Assembly: GCA_017798145.1 (NCBI GenBank) | Contig: CP059069.1 | Coordinates: 2,341,226 to 2,405,225, forward strand | Length of the DNA stretch: 64,000 nt | Origin: Akkermansiaceae bacterium | GTDB taxonomy: Bacteria > Verrucomicrobiota > Verrucomicrobiia > Verrucomicrobiales > Akkermansiaceae | Direction of reading: 5' to 3' | In this document: in pieces, positions 26,000-33,617 of the stretch | Position numbering within the stretch: the first letter of the stretch is position 1 | Layout of the letters: the number at the start of each line of letters is the position of its first letter | The notes under the pieces: generated by a model | Database searches by the model: none | The model's input: the letters and a program-made list of their open reading frames with translations, nothing else | Told to the model about the DNA's origin: nothing | Program-made: the position numbers and the translations under genes

Positions 26000-27328
26000 T
26001 CAATGCCCGGGATCGGTGGCTTTGGCGGAGTTCCTCCAGAACTCCAGCCTTTCCTTGATCCGTTTTTCGAGGCCTTGGTCGCCGGGGTGGTAGTAGGTGC
26101 GGCCTTCGGGGAGGTAGGCCTGGGGGACGTAGTGGCCTTCGTAATCGTGGGAGTAGAGGTAGCGCATGGCGTCCTCGGGCTTGCCGGTGAGTTTCTTCGA
26201 GGTCGGGGTGCGGAGGCGCTCCGGCACGGCGAGGGTGCGGCCGGTTTCCACATCCGAGATCGCGGCCCCGAGGGCTTTGTAGGTGGTGTTGGATTTCGGG
26301 GAGGTCGCCAGATAGACGGTGGCGTGGGCGAGGGGGATGCGGCCTTCGGGCATGCCGACGAATTCGAGGGCGTGGTGGGCGTCGAGGGCGACCCTCAGGG
26401 CTCCGCTGTCTGCAAGGCCGATGTCCTCGGAAGCGGAGATGACGAGGCGGCGGGAGATGAAGCGCGGGTCTTCGCCGGCGTGGAGCATCTTGGCGAGCCA
26501 GTAGAGGGCGGCATCGGGATCGGAGCCGCGGATCGATTTGATGAAGGCTGAGATCGTGTCGTAGTGGCCGTCCTCGCCGTAGTGGACGGCCTTGCGCTGG
26601 ATTGATTCCTCGGCGATGGCGAGGGTGATGTGGATGTTTCCCCCTGGGGAAACGGTGGCGAGCTCAAGGGCGGTGAGTGCTTTGCGGACGTCGCCGTCGG
26701 AGAGCTTCGCCAGATGGGCGAGGGCTTCCGGTTCGTGGGTGATTTCCATTTTCCCGAGGCCGCGTTCGGGATCGGCGATGGCATTTTCCAGGAGCTTCCT
26801 GATGGAACTTTCATCGACGGCCTCCAGTTGGAAAATCTGGGAGCGGGATACGAGGGGGGAGTTGACGTAGAAGTAGGGGTTGTGGGTGGTTGCGCCGATG
26901 AAGCGGACGGTGCCGCGCTCCAGGTGGGGCAGGAGGACATCCTGCTGGGCTTTGTTGAAGCGGTGGATCTCGTCGATGAAAAGGATGGTTGTCTCTCCGC
27001 GCAGGTCTTGGTTCATCTTCGCCTGGGCGATCTTTTCGCGGATTTCGGCGACGTTTGACTCAACGCCGTTGAGCGACTCGAAGCGCGAGCCGGTGGTCTT
27101 GGCGATGACATTGGCGAGCGAGGTTTTCCCCGTGCCCGGCGGGCCGTAGAAGATGAGGGAGGCGAAGCGGTCCGCCTCGATGGCGCGGCGGAGGAGCTTG
27201 CCCTCACCGAGGATATGATCCTGGCCGAGCACCTCGCCGAGCGTGCGCGGGCGCATCCGGGCGGCGAGCGGCTCGCGGATTTCCGCCTTGCCTGTTTTCG
27301 GCTGGGGGCTGGAGAAAAGATCGGACAC
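26000..27328 (-). CDS. rarA: replication-associated recombination protein A (AAA+ ATPase)
   Basis: 442 residues matching RarA/MgsA/WRNIP1. The opening RPRTLGEVLGQDHILGEGKLLRRAIE is typical. Walker A is GPPGTGKTSLA, Walker B is ILFIDEIHRFNKAQQD, sensor 1 lies in IGATTHNPYF, and the C-terminal tetramerisation region includes GSDPDAALYWLAKMLHAGEDP and YPHDYEGHYVPQAYLP-like sequence. It acts at stalled replication forks. A methyltransferase gene lies 44 bases downstream on the same strand. Confidence 0.95.
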   Translation of the reverse strand: MSDLFSSPQPKTGKAEIREPLAARMRPRTLGEVLGQDHILGEGKLLRRAIEADRFASLIFYGPPGTGKTSLANVIAKTTGSRFESLNGVESNVAEIREKIAQAKMNQDLRGETTILFIDEIHRFNKAQQDVLLPHLERGTVRFIGATTHNPYFYVNSPLVSRSQIFQLEAVDESSIRKLLENAIADPERGLGKMEITHEPEALAHLAKLSDGDVRKALTALELATVSPGGNIHITLAIAEESIQRKAVHYGEDGHYDTISAFIKSIRGSDPDAALYWLAKMLHAGEDPRFISRRLVISASEDIGLADSGALRVALDAHHALEFVGMPEGRIPLAHATVYLATSPKSNTTYKALGAAISDVETGRTLAVPERLRTPTSKKLTGKPEDAMRYLYSHDYEGHYVPQAYLPEGRTYYHPGDQGLEKRIKERLEFWRNSAKATDPGH

Positions 27329-27372
27329 TGCCGGAAACCTTAATTTCTAAACTTCAAACTCCAAGGAAGAGT

Positions 27373-28125
27373 TCACCTCAGTTTCCGGCCCGTGATGCGG
27401 TTCCAGAACATGCGGTCGCGCCAGTCGGTGAAGGCTCCGGCATGTCGCCGCAAGGCCGATCCGGCGGCAACGTTTTCCCCGGCAACCAGGATCTCGTTCA
27501 TGCTTTCCTCGGAGCGCAGCGAGCGGACACAGGGGAAACGCCCGCAGATGAGCCTGCGCGTCGCGCTTTGCTTCGCCCGGTGGCCGGAGCCGGTGACAAG
27601 GTTGATCGCAAGGATGCCGCCGGGTGCCAGGGAGCGCTGTGTGAGCCCGAGCCAATTCCCATCGCAGGTTTCCGCGCGGAACACATCCTCATCGCCCGCA
27701 AGGTAGAGATCGTCGATGATGACATCGAACTTCCGGGTGTTGGATTTCATCCAGGAGTAGGCATCGGCGATGACGATCTCCGCGCCGCTTTCCCCGAGTT
27801 CCATCTCCTCGCGGGCGAGGGCGATGAGCTCGGCATCGAGATCGATGCCGGTGAGCTCAGCCTCCGGCAGCAGGTGGCGCAGGGTGCGCAGCGCGGTTCC
27901 GCCCGCAACGCCGAGCATTAGTACGGATGCGGGTTTCCCGGAGGGGTGGAGCAGCGCACCCGCCGCAATGAGATCCCAGGCAAGGCCGGTGAGGAAACGT
28001 TTTTGGTGGAACGAGGCATGGATGGCCCCGGCCACGCGGAACTCGGTGGAGAGAGGCGATTTCCAGACGGAGATCTTCTGGAAGCGGGTCTGGAAATCGC
28101 CGGTCTTTCTCACGTCGAGGAACAC
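27373..28125 (-). CDS. spermidine-synthase-like class I methyltransferase-fold protein
   Basis: 250 residues with a Rossmann-type SAM-binding fold. Motif I is SVLMLGVAGGTALRTLRHL, the acidic end of strand 2 is LTGIDLDAELIALARE, and DVIIDDLYLAG resembles the acidic active-site segment of spermidine synthases. It lacks the full N-terminal beta-strand domain of true SpeE proteins, so a fused or generic spermidine-synthase-like methyltransferase is more likely than a confirmed aminopropyltransferase. It follows rarA on the minus strand. Confidence 0.65.
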   Translation of the reverse strand: MFLDVRKTGDFQTRFQKISVWKSPLSTEFRVAGAIHASFHQKRFLTGLAWDLIAAGALLHPSGKPASVLMLGVAGGTALRTLRHLLPEAELTGIDLDAELIALAREEMELGESGAEIVIADAYSWMKSNTRKFDVIIDDLYLAGDEDVFRAETCDGNWLGLTQRSLAPGGILAINLVTGSGHRAKQSATRRLICGRFPCVRSLRSEESMNEILVAGENVAAGSALRRHAGAFTDWRDRMFWNRITGRKLR

Positions 28126-28325
28126 CTAAGGGAATGGCGAGCCGCAGGGAAGCAGGAATTCCAGCCCCGGCCTTGGGAAAGGTGGTGACGGAACGGCCAT
28201 CCGCGGAGGCTCCGGGGCAGCATGAAATGCACAGCCATGGGGAGGCGCTGCGTAGCGCGCATGGCGTGGGAAAGGTATCCTGATCCCGCACCGGATGATT
28301 CCGACGCGATTTATGCAAATTTTTT

Positions 28326-28355
28326 TTGACACCCCTTAAAATGCGATTAGATATT
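28326..28355 (+). promoter_or_regulatory. candidate promoter of the 28.4 kb exported protein gene
   Basis: A consensus -35 TTGACA (28326-28331) is followed after 16-18 bases by weak -10 candidates (TAGATA or GATATT) in an AT-rich stretch that stands out from the GC-rich surroundings. The coding start lies about 70 bases further. Confidence 0.4.
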
Positions 28356-28362
28356 CGCGCAT

Positions 28363-28394
28363 TCTCATTCACGAAAAAATTTACGTGAATGAGA
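28363..28394. promoter_or_regulatory. 11-bp perfect inverted repeat upstream of the 28.4 kb gene
   Basis: TCTCATTCACG (28363-28373) and its exact complement CGTGAATGAGA (28384-28394) flank a 10-base A/T-rich centre. It lies just downstream of the candidate promoter and 28 bases before the ATG. It may be an operator for a dimeric regulator or a 5'-leader hairpin near the ribosome binding region. Confidence 0.55.
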
Positions 28395-28422
28395 TTGCAT
28401 AAGATTCACCAAACATAACCAC

Positions 28423-29385
28423 ATGAAAAACAGATACAAGACAGCAATGACAGCGGGCATCCTGGCGGCTTTCGCAGGCCAGGCATATTCGGGAAGCATC
28501 ATGGAAGTCCCGGTGGCGGCCGGCGATCCGGAATCGGCATTCGAGGGGGTTCGCCGCCCGATATCGAACCCCACCCTGTTCGACCTCGCCCTGCCGACGA
28601 CGAACATCCACCCGATCTTCATGCACCACAACCTGCCGAGCACGGTGAACACCACGCCGCTCGGCAACCTGCCCATGGGCGGGGATGTTCAGGTCTATGC
28701 GCTGCAGTTCGAGTACGCCCTGAGCGAGCGGCTCTCCATCGTCGCAACGAAAGACGGTTTCGTCGATATCAACCCCGGCAACGGCCTGTGGGGCAACGAA
28801 TCCGGCTTCGCCAATCTCGGAGCGGGCCTGAAGTACGCCTTCATCTACGATCCGGCCAATGAGTTCGTCCTCAGCGGAACAGCCGTTGTCGAATTGCCGA
28901 CCGGCAACGACGATGTCTTCCAAGGCCAGGGAGAAGGGATGGTGAACCTCATCGTTTCCGCACTGAAAATGTACGACGATCTCCAGCTGGCCGGTGCCGT
29001 TGGCGGGCGTTTCGCAGTCAGTGACGACCAGTCGTCCAGTTCCTTCGTCAGCATGCACGCCAGCTACGAGGTCACGCCGTGGTTCATCCCTCTCGTAGAG
29101 CTGAACTGGCACCATGTCCTGAGCCCCGGTGATGGTGCCGGTGCATTCAATTCGCAGGCAGGCGGCCTCGTGCCGGTGGTGGCGACCTTTGAGGGCTCCG
29201 ACCTGCTGAATTTCGGTGCGGCCAACTCCGGCTCAAACCGTGATCTGGTCACCGCCGCGTTCGGTTTCCGCTCGCGCGTCGCCGACGGGGTCGACCTCGG
29301 ATTCGCCTACGAGATCCCGCTCACTCCCGAGGACGACGGCATCATCGAAGATCGCATCACGCTCGATCTTGTCTGGAGATTCTGA
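28423..29385 (+). CDS. exported beta-rich (outer-membrane-like) protein
   Basis: 320 residues with a signal peptide (ending near AGQAYS|GS). The mature part alternates polar and aromatic residues with Gly-rich turns (QFEYALSERLSIVATKDGFV, GLKYAFIYDPANEFVLSGTA, TLDLVWRF at the end). The terminal Phe after alternating residues is typical of outer-membrane beta-barrels. No specific family was recognised. The AT-rich promoter and inverted repeat upstream suggest dedicated regulation. Confidence 0.65.
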   Translation: MKNRYKTAMTAGILAAFAGQAYSGSIMEVPVAAGDPESAFEGVRRPISNPTLFDLALPTTNIHPIFMHHNLPSTVNTTPLGNLPMGGDVQVYALQFEYALSERLSIVATKDGFVDINPGNGLWGNESGFANLGAGLKYAFIYDPANEFVLSGTAVVELPTGNDDVFQGQGEGMVNLIVSALKMYDDLQLAGAVGGRFAVSDDQSSSSFVSMHASYEVTPWFIPLVELNWHHVLSPGDGAGAFNSQAGGLVPVVATFEGSDLLNFGAANSGSNRDLVTAAFGFRSRVADGVDLGFAYEIPLTPEDDGIIEDRITLDLVWRF

Positions 29386-29461
29386 TTTTTGTTGTGACGG
29401 CGAGTCCCGGGGGGAAGCTTCCTCCCGGGATTTTCCGTGTCCGGATATAGGGCTCCCGGTT

Positions 29462-30514
29462 TCAGAAAAGCTCCATCTGCTCCGCTTCCGGCAGATCGTG
29501 GAAGCGGACGCCGACGCCAAGCAGCCGGCTGGGCTTGCCGCCGGAGCGCGATTCCGCCTCTTCCAGCAGCTCGCGGAAAATCCCGGCGTCCATCTCCCCA
29601 TGCGCGCGTTCCGCCGTGGTGCGCTGGAAGTCGGAAAACTTCAGTTTCACCACAAGCGACCGCACCTTGCGATCCGCATGCCGGGTTGCGAGCTTCACTT
29701 CCAGCTCATCGAGCATGGCCTTCATCTCCCGGCCAAGCGCCGCGAGTCCGTGGAGGTTTTCGGAAAAGGTGTTTTCGATGCTCAGGGATTTCCGCGGGCT
29801 GTCTGGGTTAACCGGGCGCTCGTCGCGTCCCCAGCAGCGCTCCCAGAGCTCCGCCCCATAACCGCCAAGCCGCCGAACCCACTCGAATTTGTCCGTGCTG
29901 CGGTATCCGTGGCATGTCTCAACACCCATCCCCGAAAGCTTCTCGGCCATCTTGCCGCCGACCCCGGGGATTTTCCGCAGCGGCAATCCGCGCATGAACT
30001 CCGCGGCATCCGCCGGTGAAACGGTGAACTGCCCGTCGGGCTTTTTCCAATCGCTGGCGATCTTCGCGATCAGCTTGTTTGGCGCGATCCCGGCGGAGGC
30101 GGTCAGCCCCGTTTCCTCCCGGATGAGCTGGCGGATGCGCGAGGCGATGATGGTGCCGGGCTCCGGGTTGTGGCTCACATCCAGATACGCCTCGTCGAGC
30201 GAGAGCGGCTCGATGAGGTGGGTGAAACGCGAGAGGATCTCCCGGATCCGGGCACTGTCGCGTTTGTAAACATCGAAGCGCACCGGCACGATGCGCAGCT
30301 CCGGGCATTTCTCCAATGCCATGAAAACCGGCATTGCCGAGCGGCATCCGGACTTGCGCGCCTCGTAGTTCGCCGTTGTGAGCACACCGCGCCTGCCGTT
30401 CCCGCCGACGCCCAGCGGCTTGCCGCGCAGTGAGGGGTCATCGCGTTCCTCGATGGCCGCGTAGAAGCAATCCATGTCGATATGGATGATCTTCCGGGCA
30501 CTGGCCGCCACCAT
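29462..30514 (-). CDS. dinB: DNA polymerase IV (Y family)
   Basis: The start at 30514 (MVAASARKIIHIDMDCFYAA) gives 350 residues, the normal Pol IV length; the frame extends further upstream without family character. Catalytic residues are readable: the first Asp in HIDMDCFYAAIE and the SLDEAYLDVS motif. GLTASAGIAPNKLIAKIASD and the helix-hairpin-helix IPGVGGKMAEKLSGMG are also present, with the little-finger domain beyond. It performs translesion synthesis in the cytosol. It lacks an obvious beta-clamp peptide, though the tail ADLPEAEQMELF-like end (FHDLPEAEQMELF) could serve as one. Confidence 0.95.
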   Translation of the reverse strand: MVAASARKIIHIDMDCFYAAIEERDDPSLRGKPLGVGGNGRRGVLTTANYEARKSGCRSAMPVFMALEKCPELRIVPVRFDVYKRDSARIREILSRFTHLIEPLSLDEAYLDVSHNPEPGTIIASRIRQLIREETGLTASAGIAPNKLIAKIASDWKKPDGQFTVSPADAAEFMRGLPLRKIPGVGGKMAEKLSGMGVETCHGYRSTDKFEWVRRLGGYGAELWERCWGRDERPVNPDSPRKSLSIENTFSENLHGLAALGREMKAMLDELEVKLATRHADRKVRSLVVKLKFSDFQRTTAERAHGEMDAGIFRELLEEAESRSGGKPSRLLGVGVRFHDLPEAEQMELF

Positions 30515-30632
30515 GCCGCAAGCTAACGCGCAGACCCCGCGGGGCGCAAGTTCGCCCGCAAGCCATGCCATTCATTTCACCCCATCGCCAGCCCGCGTCC
30601 CCCGCGGCATCCCAAAAAAACAAGGATTCTCC

Positions 30633-30661
30633 TTGACCTGGCCCGCGCCCGAGCCTAAATC
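30633..30661 (+). promoter_or_regulatory. candidate sigma-70 promoter of rplI
   Basis: TTGACC (30633-30638), a 17-base spacer and TAAATC (30656-30661) lie about 33 bases before the rplI start. The -35 is good; the -10 is weak. Confidence 0.5.
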
Positions 30662-30693
30662 CGCCGCCCGTTTCCCAACAAAACACTCCCACC

Positions 30694-31164
30694 ATGGCCA
30701 ACGCACAAGTCATCCTCAAAGAAAAAATCGAAGGCCTCGGAGCCGAAGCAGACGTCGTGAAAGTCCGCGCCGGATACGCACGCAACTATCTCGTCCCGCA
30801 AGGCATGGCCTATGAGGCCACCAAGGCGAACCTCCGCCACGTCGAGGCGCTCAAGTCCGCCCGGGCCCAGCGTGAGGCCGAGGAACTCGTCGTCGCCCAG
30901 GAGCTCGCAACCAAGATCGGCAAGCTCAAGCCGTCCTTCACCCTTTCCACCGGCCAGGGCGGCAAGGCCTTCGGATCCGTCACCAGCATCGACATACACA
31001 AGGAGCTCGAGGCCGCTGGGATCAGCGTGGACCGCCACACGATCCAGCTCGAAAAACCGATCAAGACATCCGGCAAGACCGTGGTGGAGATCAAGCTCAA
31101 CCCGCAGGTCAGCGCACAGCTCACAATCACCGTCGATGCCGGCGATGTGGCCGAGGAGGCCTGA
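30694..31164 (+). CDS. rplI: 50S ribosomal protein L9
   Basis: 156 residues. The N-terminal domain begins ANAQVILKEKIEGLGAEADVVKVRAGYARNYLVPQGMA, the highly conserved L9 rRNA-binding face, then a long connecting helix and the C-terminal domain (GKAFGSVTSIDIHKEL, GKTVVEIKLNPQVSAQLTI). It is part of the large ribosomal subunit. Here it is not next to rpsF/rpsR as in many bacteria but stands alone with its own promoter candidate and a strong terminator. Confidence 0.97.
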   Translation: MANAQVILKEKIEGLGAEADVVKVRAGYARNYLVPQGMAYEATKANLRHVEALKSARAQREAEELVVAQELATKIGKLKPSFTLSTGQGGKAFGSVTSIDIHKELEAAGISVDRHTIQLEKPIKTSGKTVVEIKLNPQVSAQLTITVDAGDVAEEA

Positions 31165-31188
31165 CTTCCAATCTTCAGCTTTCAGCAA

Positions 31189-31222
31189 AAAAAAGCCGGT
31201 TCCGATTGGAACCGGCTTTTTT
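31189..31222 (+). terminator. Rho-independent terminator after rplI
   Basis: A perfect 9-bp GC stem (31195-31203 with 31208-31216) with loop GATT. It is flanked by an A-tract before and a T-tract after, so it could work in both directions. Confidence 0.93.
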
Positions 31223-31282
31223 GTTGGTTTGCCCGGGGAATTGGAAATTGATTGTTGAAACTCCAACGTCGATCATCGCCGG

Positions 31283-32299
31283 ATGATTCAGGCGCGCAAG
31301 ATCATGTATCCGGTTTCCCAGCCGCTGCGCCAGTATCTTTATCGCTTCGACCGCCTCCGGGACATCCCACGCGTATATGCGGAGCTGACCCGCTTCACCG
31401 GCGCGGTGCCCTATGATGATCCGCAGGGCAGGGAAACCCTCTGGCTGACCGTAATGTACCCTCCCGGGGTGCTCGAAGAGCTCCAGCACCGGCTGATCTG
31501 CATCTACAGCGAGCTGAAAATCGGGCGCAACGCCGTCGAGCACGACCACCTCCTTGTGGATCGCATCGACTTCGGCGATTTCGGCAATTCCAAGCCCTTC
31601 CGCATCCGAGTCACGAACCTGTTCAACGACAACTCCGACTACTTCTACGTGAAGCAGGCGGATGCCTCCCGCATCTACGGCCTGGAGCTGGAGCACATCC
31701 TCTCGCCGAACCGGATCAACTACATGGTGAAGGGCAACACCCTCATCGAGGAGCACATCGCCGGCGTCCCGGGCGATGTGTTCCTGCGCGATTACCTCCC
31801 GGACCCGAAGCTCAACAAGGTGCGCATCGCCAAGGAATTCACGAAATTCACCGAGCGCTCCTTCATCCGCCTGCTCGGCGACATGCGCAGCGTGAACTAC
31901 ATCGTCGACATCACCCCGGATTTCGAGGAGGTGCAATACCGCGTCCGCCCCATCGACTTCGACCAGCAGTCCTACGAGGGCAGCGGAAACATCTACCTCG
32001 CCTTCCGCTTCAACTCGAACCGCCCCGTAACCCGCCTCGCCTTCGATGTGCTCAACCGCAAATCCATCGACCAATACGTCAATGAGGAGCACTCCCAGAT
32101 GGCACGGCGGGCGAAAGTGGAATCGACGCGCCTGCGCGCCCTTCTCGGGATCATGCGACGCGAGGAGATCGCCCCGGCGGAACACGTGGAGAGGCTTGCC
32201 AAAGACCTCGACCGCATGCACGGCACCAGCGATTTCCGCGACTGCAAGTCCATGGGCGAGCTGACCGCAGAGCACATCTCCCTGATGCTCGGGGTGTGA
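31283..32299 (+). CDS. conserved-looking cytosolic protein, unknown
   Basis: 338 residues, well formed, with no signal peptide or membrane span. No family was recognised. It is rich in Arg, Asp and aromatic residues, for example QPLRQYLYRFDRLRDIPRVY, FRIRVTNLFNDNSDYFYVKQ and YRVRPIDFDQQSYEGSGN, and ends with a helical region holding many Arg residues (HSQMARRAKVESTRLRALLG). The mixture of basic helices and acidic loops may indicate nucleic acid or ribosome contact, but this is speculation. It follows the rplI terminator, so it has its own transcription signal, and it is convergent with coaX. Confidence 0.65.
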   Translation: MIQARKIMYPVSQPLRQYLYRFDRLRDIPRVYAELTRFTGAVPYDDPQGRETLWLTVMYPPGVLEELQHRLICIYSELKIGRNAVEHDHLLVDRIDFGDFGNSKPFRIRVTNLFNDNSDYFYVKQADASRIYGLELEHILSPNRINYMVKGNTLIEEHIAGVPGDVFLRDYLPDPKLNKVRIAKEFTKFTERSFIRLLGDMRSVNYIVDITPDFEEVQYRVRPIDFDQQSYEGSGNIYLAFRFNSNRPVTRLAFDVLNRKSIDQYVNEEHSQMARRAKVESTRLRALLGIMRREEIAPAEHVERLAKDLDRMHGTSDFRDCKSMGELTAEHISLMLGV

Positions 32300-32310
32300 G
32301 GGGCGGCGGC

Positions 32311-33066
32311 TTAGCTTTTGCCAGGCCCCTCGCAAAAGATCCGCCTCGCGACGAGCCGTATCCCCTCCAGCGTGAGATCCGGGTCAACGGCTCCGATTTC
32401 GCCAAGACCCCTGGCCGCGAATGCCGCCCCCCCGCCCGTCGCGACCACTTTCGTCCCCGCAGGCATCCCGGAAAGCATTCCCCGGAGTATCCCCGCCACC
32501 ATCCCCCGGTGGCCGAAGACCGCCCCGGCCTCCATGGCTTCGACGGTGGTTTTCCCGATCGCGGAGACCGGCTCGCCGGCCTCGATGGACGGCAGCTGGG
32601 CGGTGCGTCCGGCCAGGTAGGAAGTCATCGCGGCCATCCCCGGTGCGATCGCACCTCCCAGGAAATCCCCATCCGCGGAAAGCGCGCTGAATGTCACAGC
32701 CGTGCCAAAATCCACCGCGATCCCGGGAAACCCGTGCCTCTCGCGCAGCGCCACGGCGTTGGCAAGTCGGTCGCTCCCGATCTGGTCCGGGTGCTCCAGG
32801 CAGAACCGGTAACCGAGCGGGCTCTCATGGTTGATGAAATGAACCGGTTTCTCCCCGCCGAAGTGTGAGGCGATCAGCCCGGCCTTCCCCGGAACCACGG
32901 AGGCCACCGCCACGGCCTCGAAACCAAGCCCGGCAAGCACCTTGTCCAGCGAGGCTGCACCCAGCTCCGCCGTCGGGAGCACCGCCCGCCAGTCCAGCAA
33001 TCCCCTGCGGTCGCCAAGGGCGAGCTTGGTGCGGCTGTTCGAATTGTCGATCAGAAGCCAAGCCAT
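32311..33066 (-). CDS. coaX: type III pantothenate kinase
   Basis: 251 residues of the ASKHA-fold CoaX family. PHOSPHATE 1 motif LLIDNSNSRTKLALG, pantothenate-binding GSDRLANAVALRER, PHOSPHATE 2 / catalytic region AVDFGTAVTFSALSADGDFLGGAIAPGM, and the ADENOSINE segment VVATGGGAAF. It catalyses the first step of coenzyme A synthesis and needs a monovalent cation. The gene overlaps the 3' end of the upstream membrane-anchored protein gene by 16 bases, so they form an operon. Confidence 0.93.
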   Translation of the reverse strand: MAWLLIDNSNSRTKLALGDRRGLLDWRAVLPTAELGAASLDKVLAGLGFEAVAVASVVPGKAGLIASHFGGEKPVHFINHESPLGYRFCLEHPDQIGSDRLANAVALRERHGFPGIAVDFGTAVTFSALSADGDFLGGAIAPGMAAMTSYLAGRTAQLPSIEAGEPVSAIGKTTVEAMEAGAVFGHRGMVAGILRGMLSGMPAGTKVVATGGGAAFAARGLGEIGAVDPDLTLEGIRLVARRIFCEGPGKS

Positions 33067-33521
33067 GATTTCCCCCAGTCCGCCGATTTGAAAACCGCCT
33101 TGCCATCGCTGCCGAGGGAAGGCGGCCCGCTGTTCGTTTTCACCCGCAGCGAGCCATCGTTGGCGCGAAGATCCAGCTTTCCTTCGAGATCCCTCTCCGC
33201 CAGCCAGAACTTGAACCAGATATCGGTGAAACCCTTTTCGGGGCTGCCCGCGAAAGTCGTGTCCGCCGGCTCGTGCTCCGTGCCCTCCGCAGTCACCAAA
33301 CGCACCCGCTTCCGCAGGTCATGTTCCGCATCGCCGCTCCTCTTCAGGTGCACTTCCACCCAGCGGTAGCCCTTGTCGCTGCTGACCTGCGCCGCAACCA
33401 CCACGAAACGCGCCTTTGGGTCGGGTTCGCTGTCATACTCCGCCGTCCAGATCCGGGCGGCGGCGAATGTCAGCGCGACGATCAGCCCCGCAAGCAATCC
33501 CCGTAACATCTGGCGTTTCAT
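33051..33521 (-). CDS. membrane-anchored protein of unknown function
   Basis: Start at 33521 (MKRQMLRGLLAGLIVALTFAAARIW), 156 residues; an in-frame ATG 36 bases upstream is possible. One N-terminal span or uncleaved signal, then a soluble beta-rich domain with FVVVAAQVSSDKGYRWVEVH, GFTDIWFKFWLAERDLEGKL and a final SADWGKSWLGF. No family recognised. Its 3' end overlaps the start of coaX. Confidence 0.6.
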   Translation of the reverse strand: MKRQMLRGLLAGLIVALTFAAARIWTAEYDSEPDPKARFVVVAAQVSSDKGYRWVEVHLKRSGDAEHDLRKRVRLVTAEGTEHEPADTTFAGSPEKGFTDIWFKFWLAERDLEGKLDLRANDGSLRVKTNSGPPSLGSDGKAVFKSADWGKSWLGF

Positions 33522-33560
33522 CCCGGCCATTCCTAGCCCATACCCCGCCATCGGCAAACG

Positions 33561-33595
33561 AAAACGGGCGACCCCTCGCAGGAGCCGCCCGTTTT
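33561..33595 (-). terminator. Rho-independent terminator after amt
   Basis: A 10-bp stem AAAACGGGCG/CGCCCGTTTT (33561-33570 with 33586-33595) with a 15-base loop. Read on the minus strand it ends the amt transcript with a T-run. Confidence 0.8.
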
Positions 33596-33617
33596 GTGAA
33601 AACCCGTTGGGTTGGGA

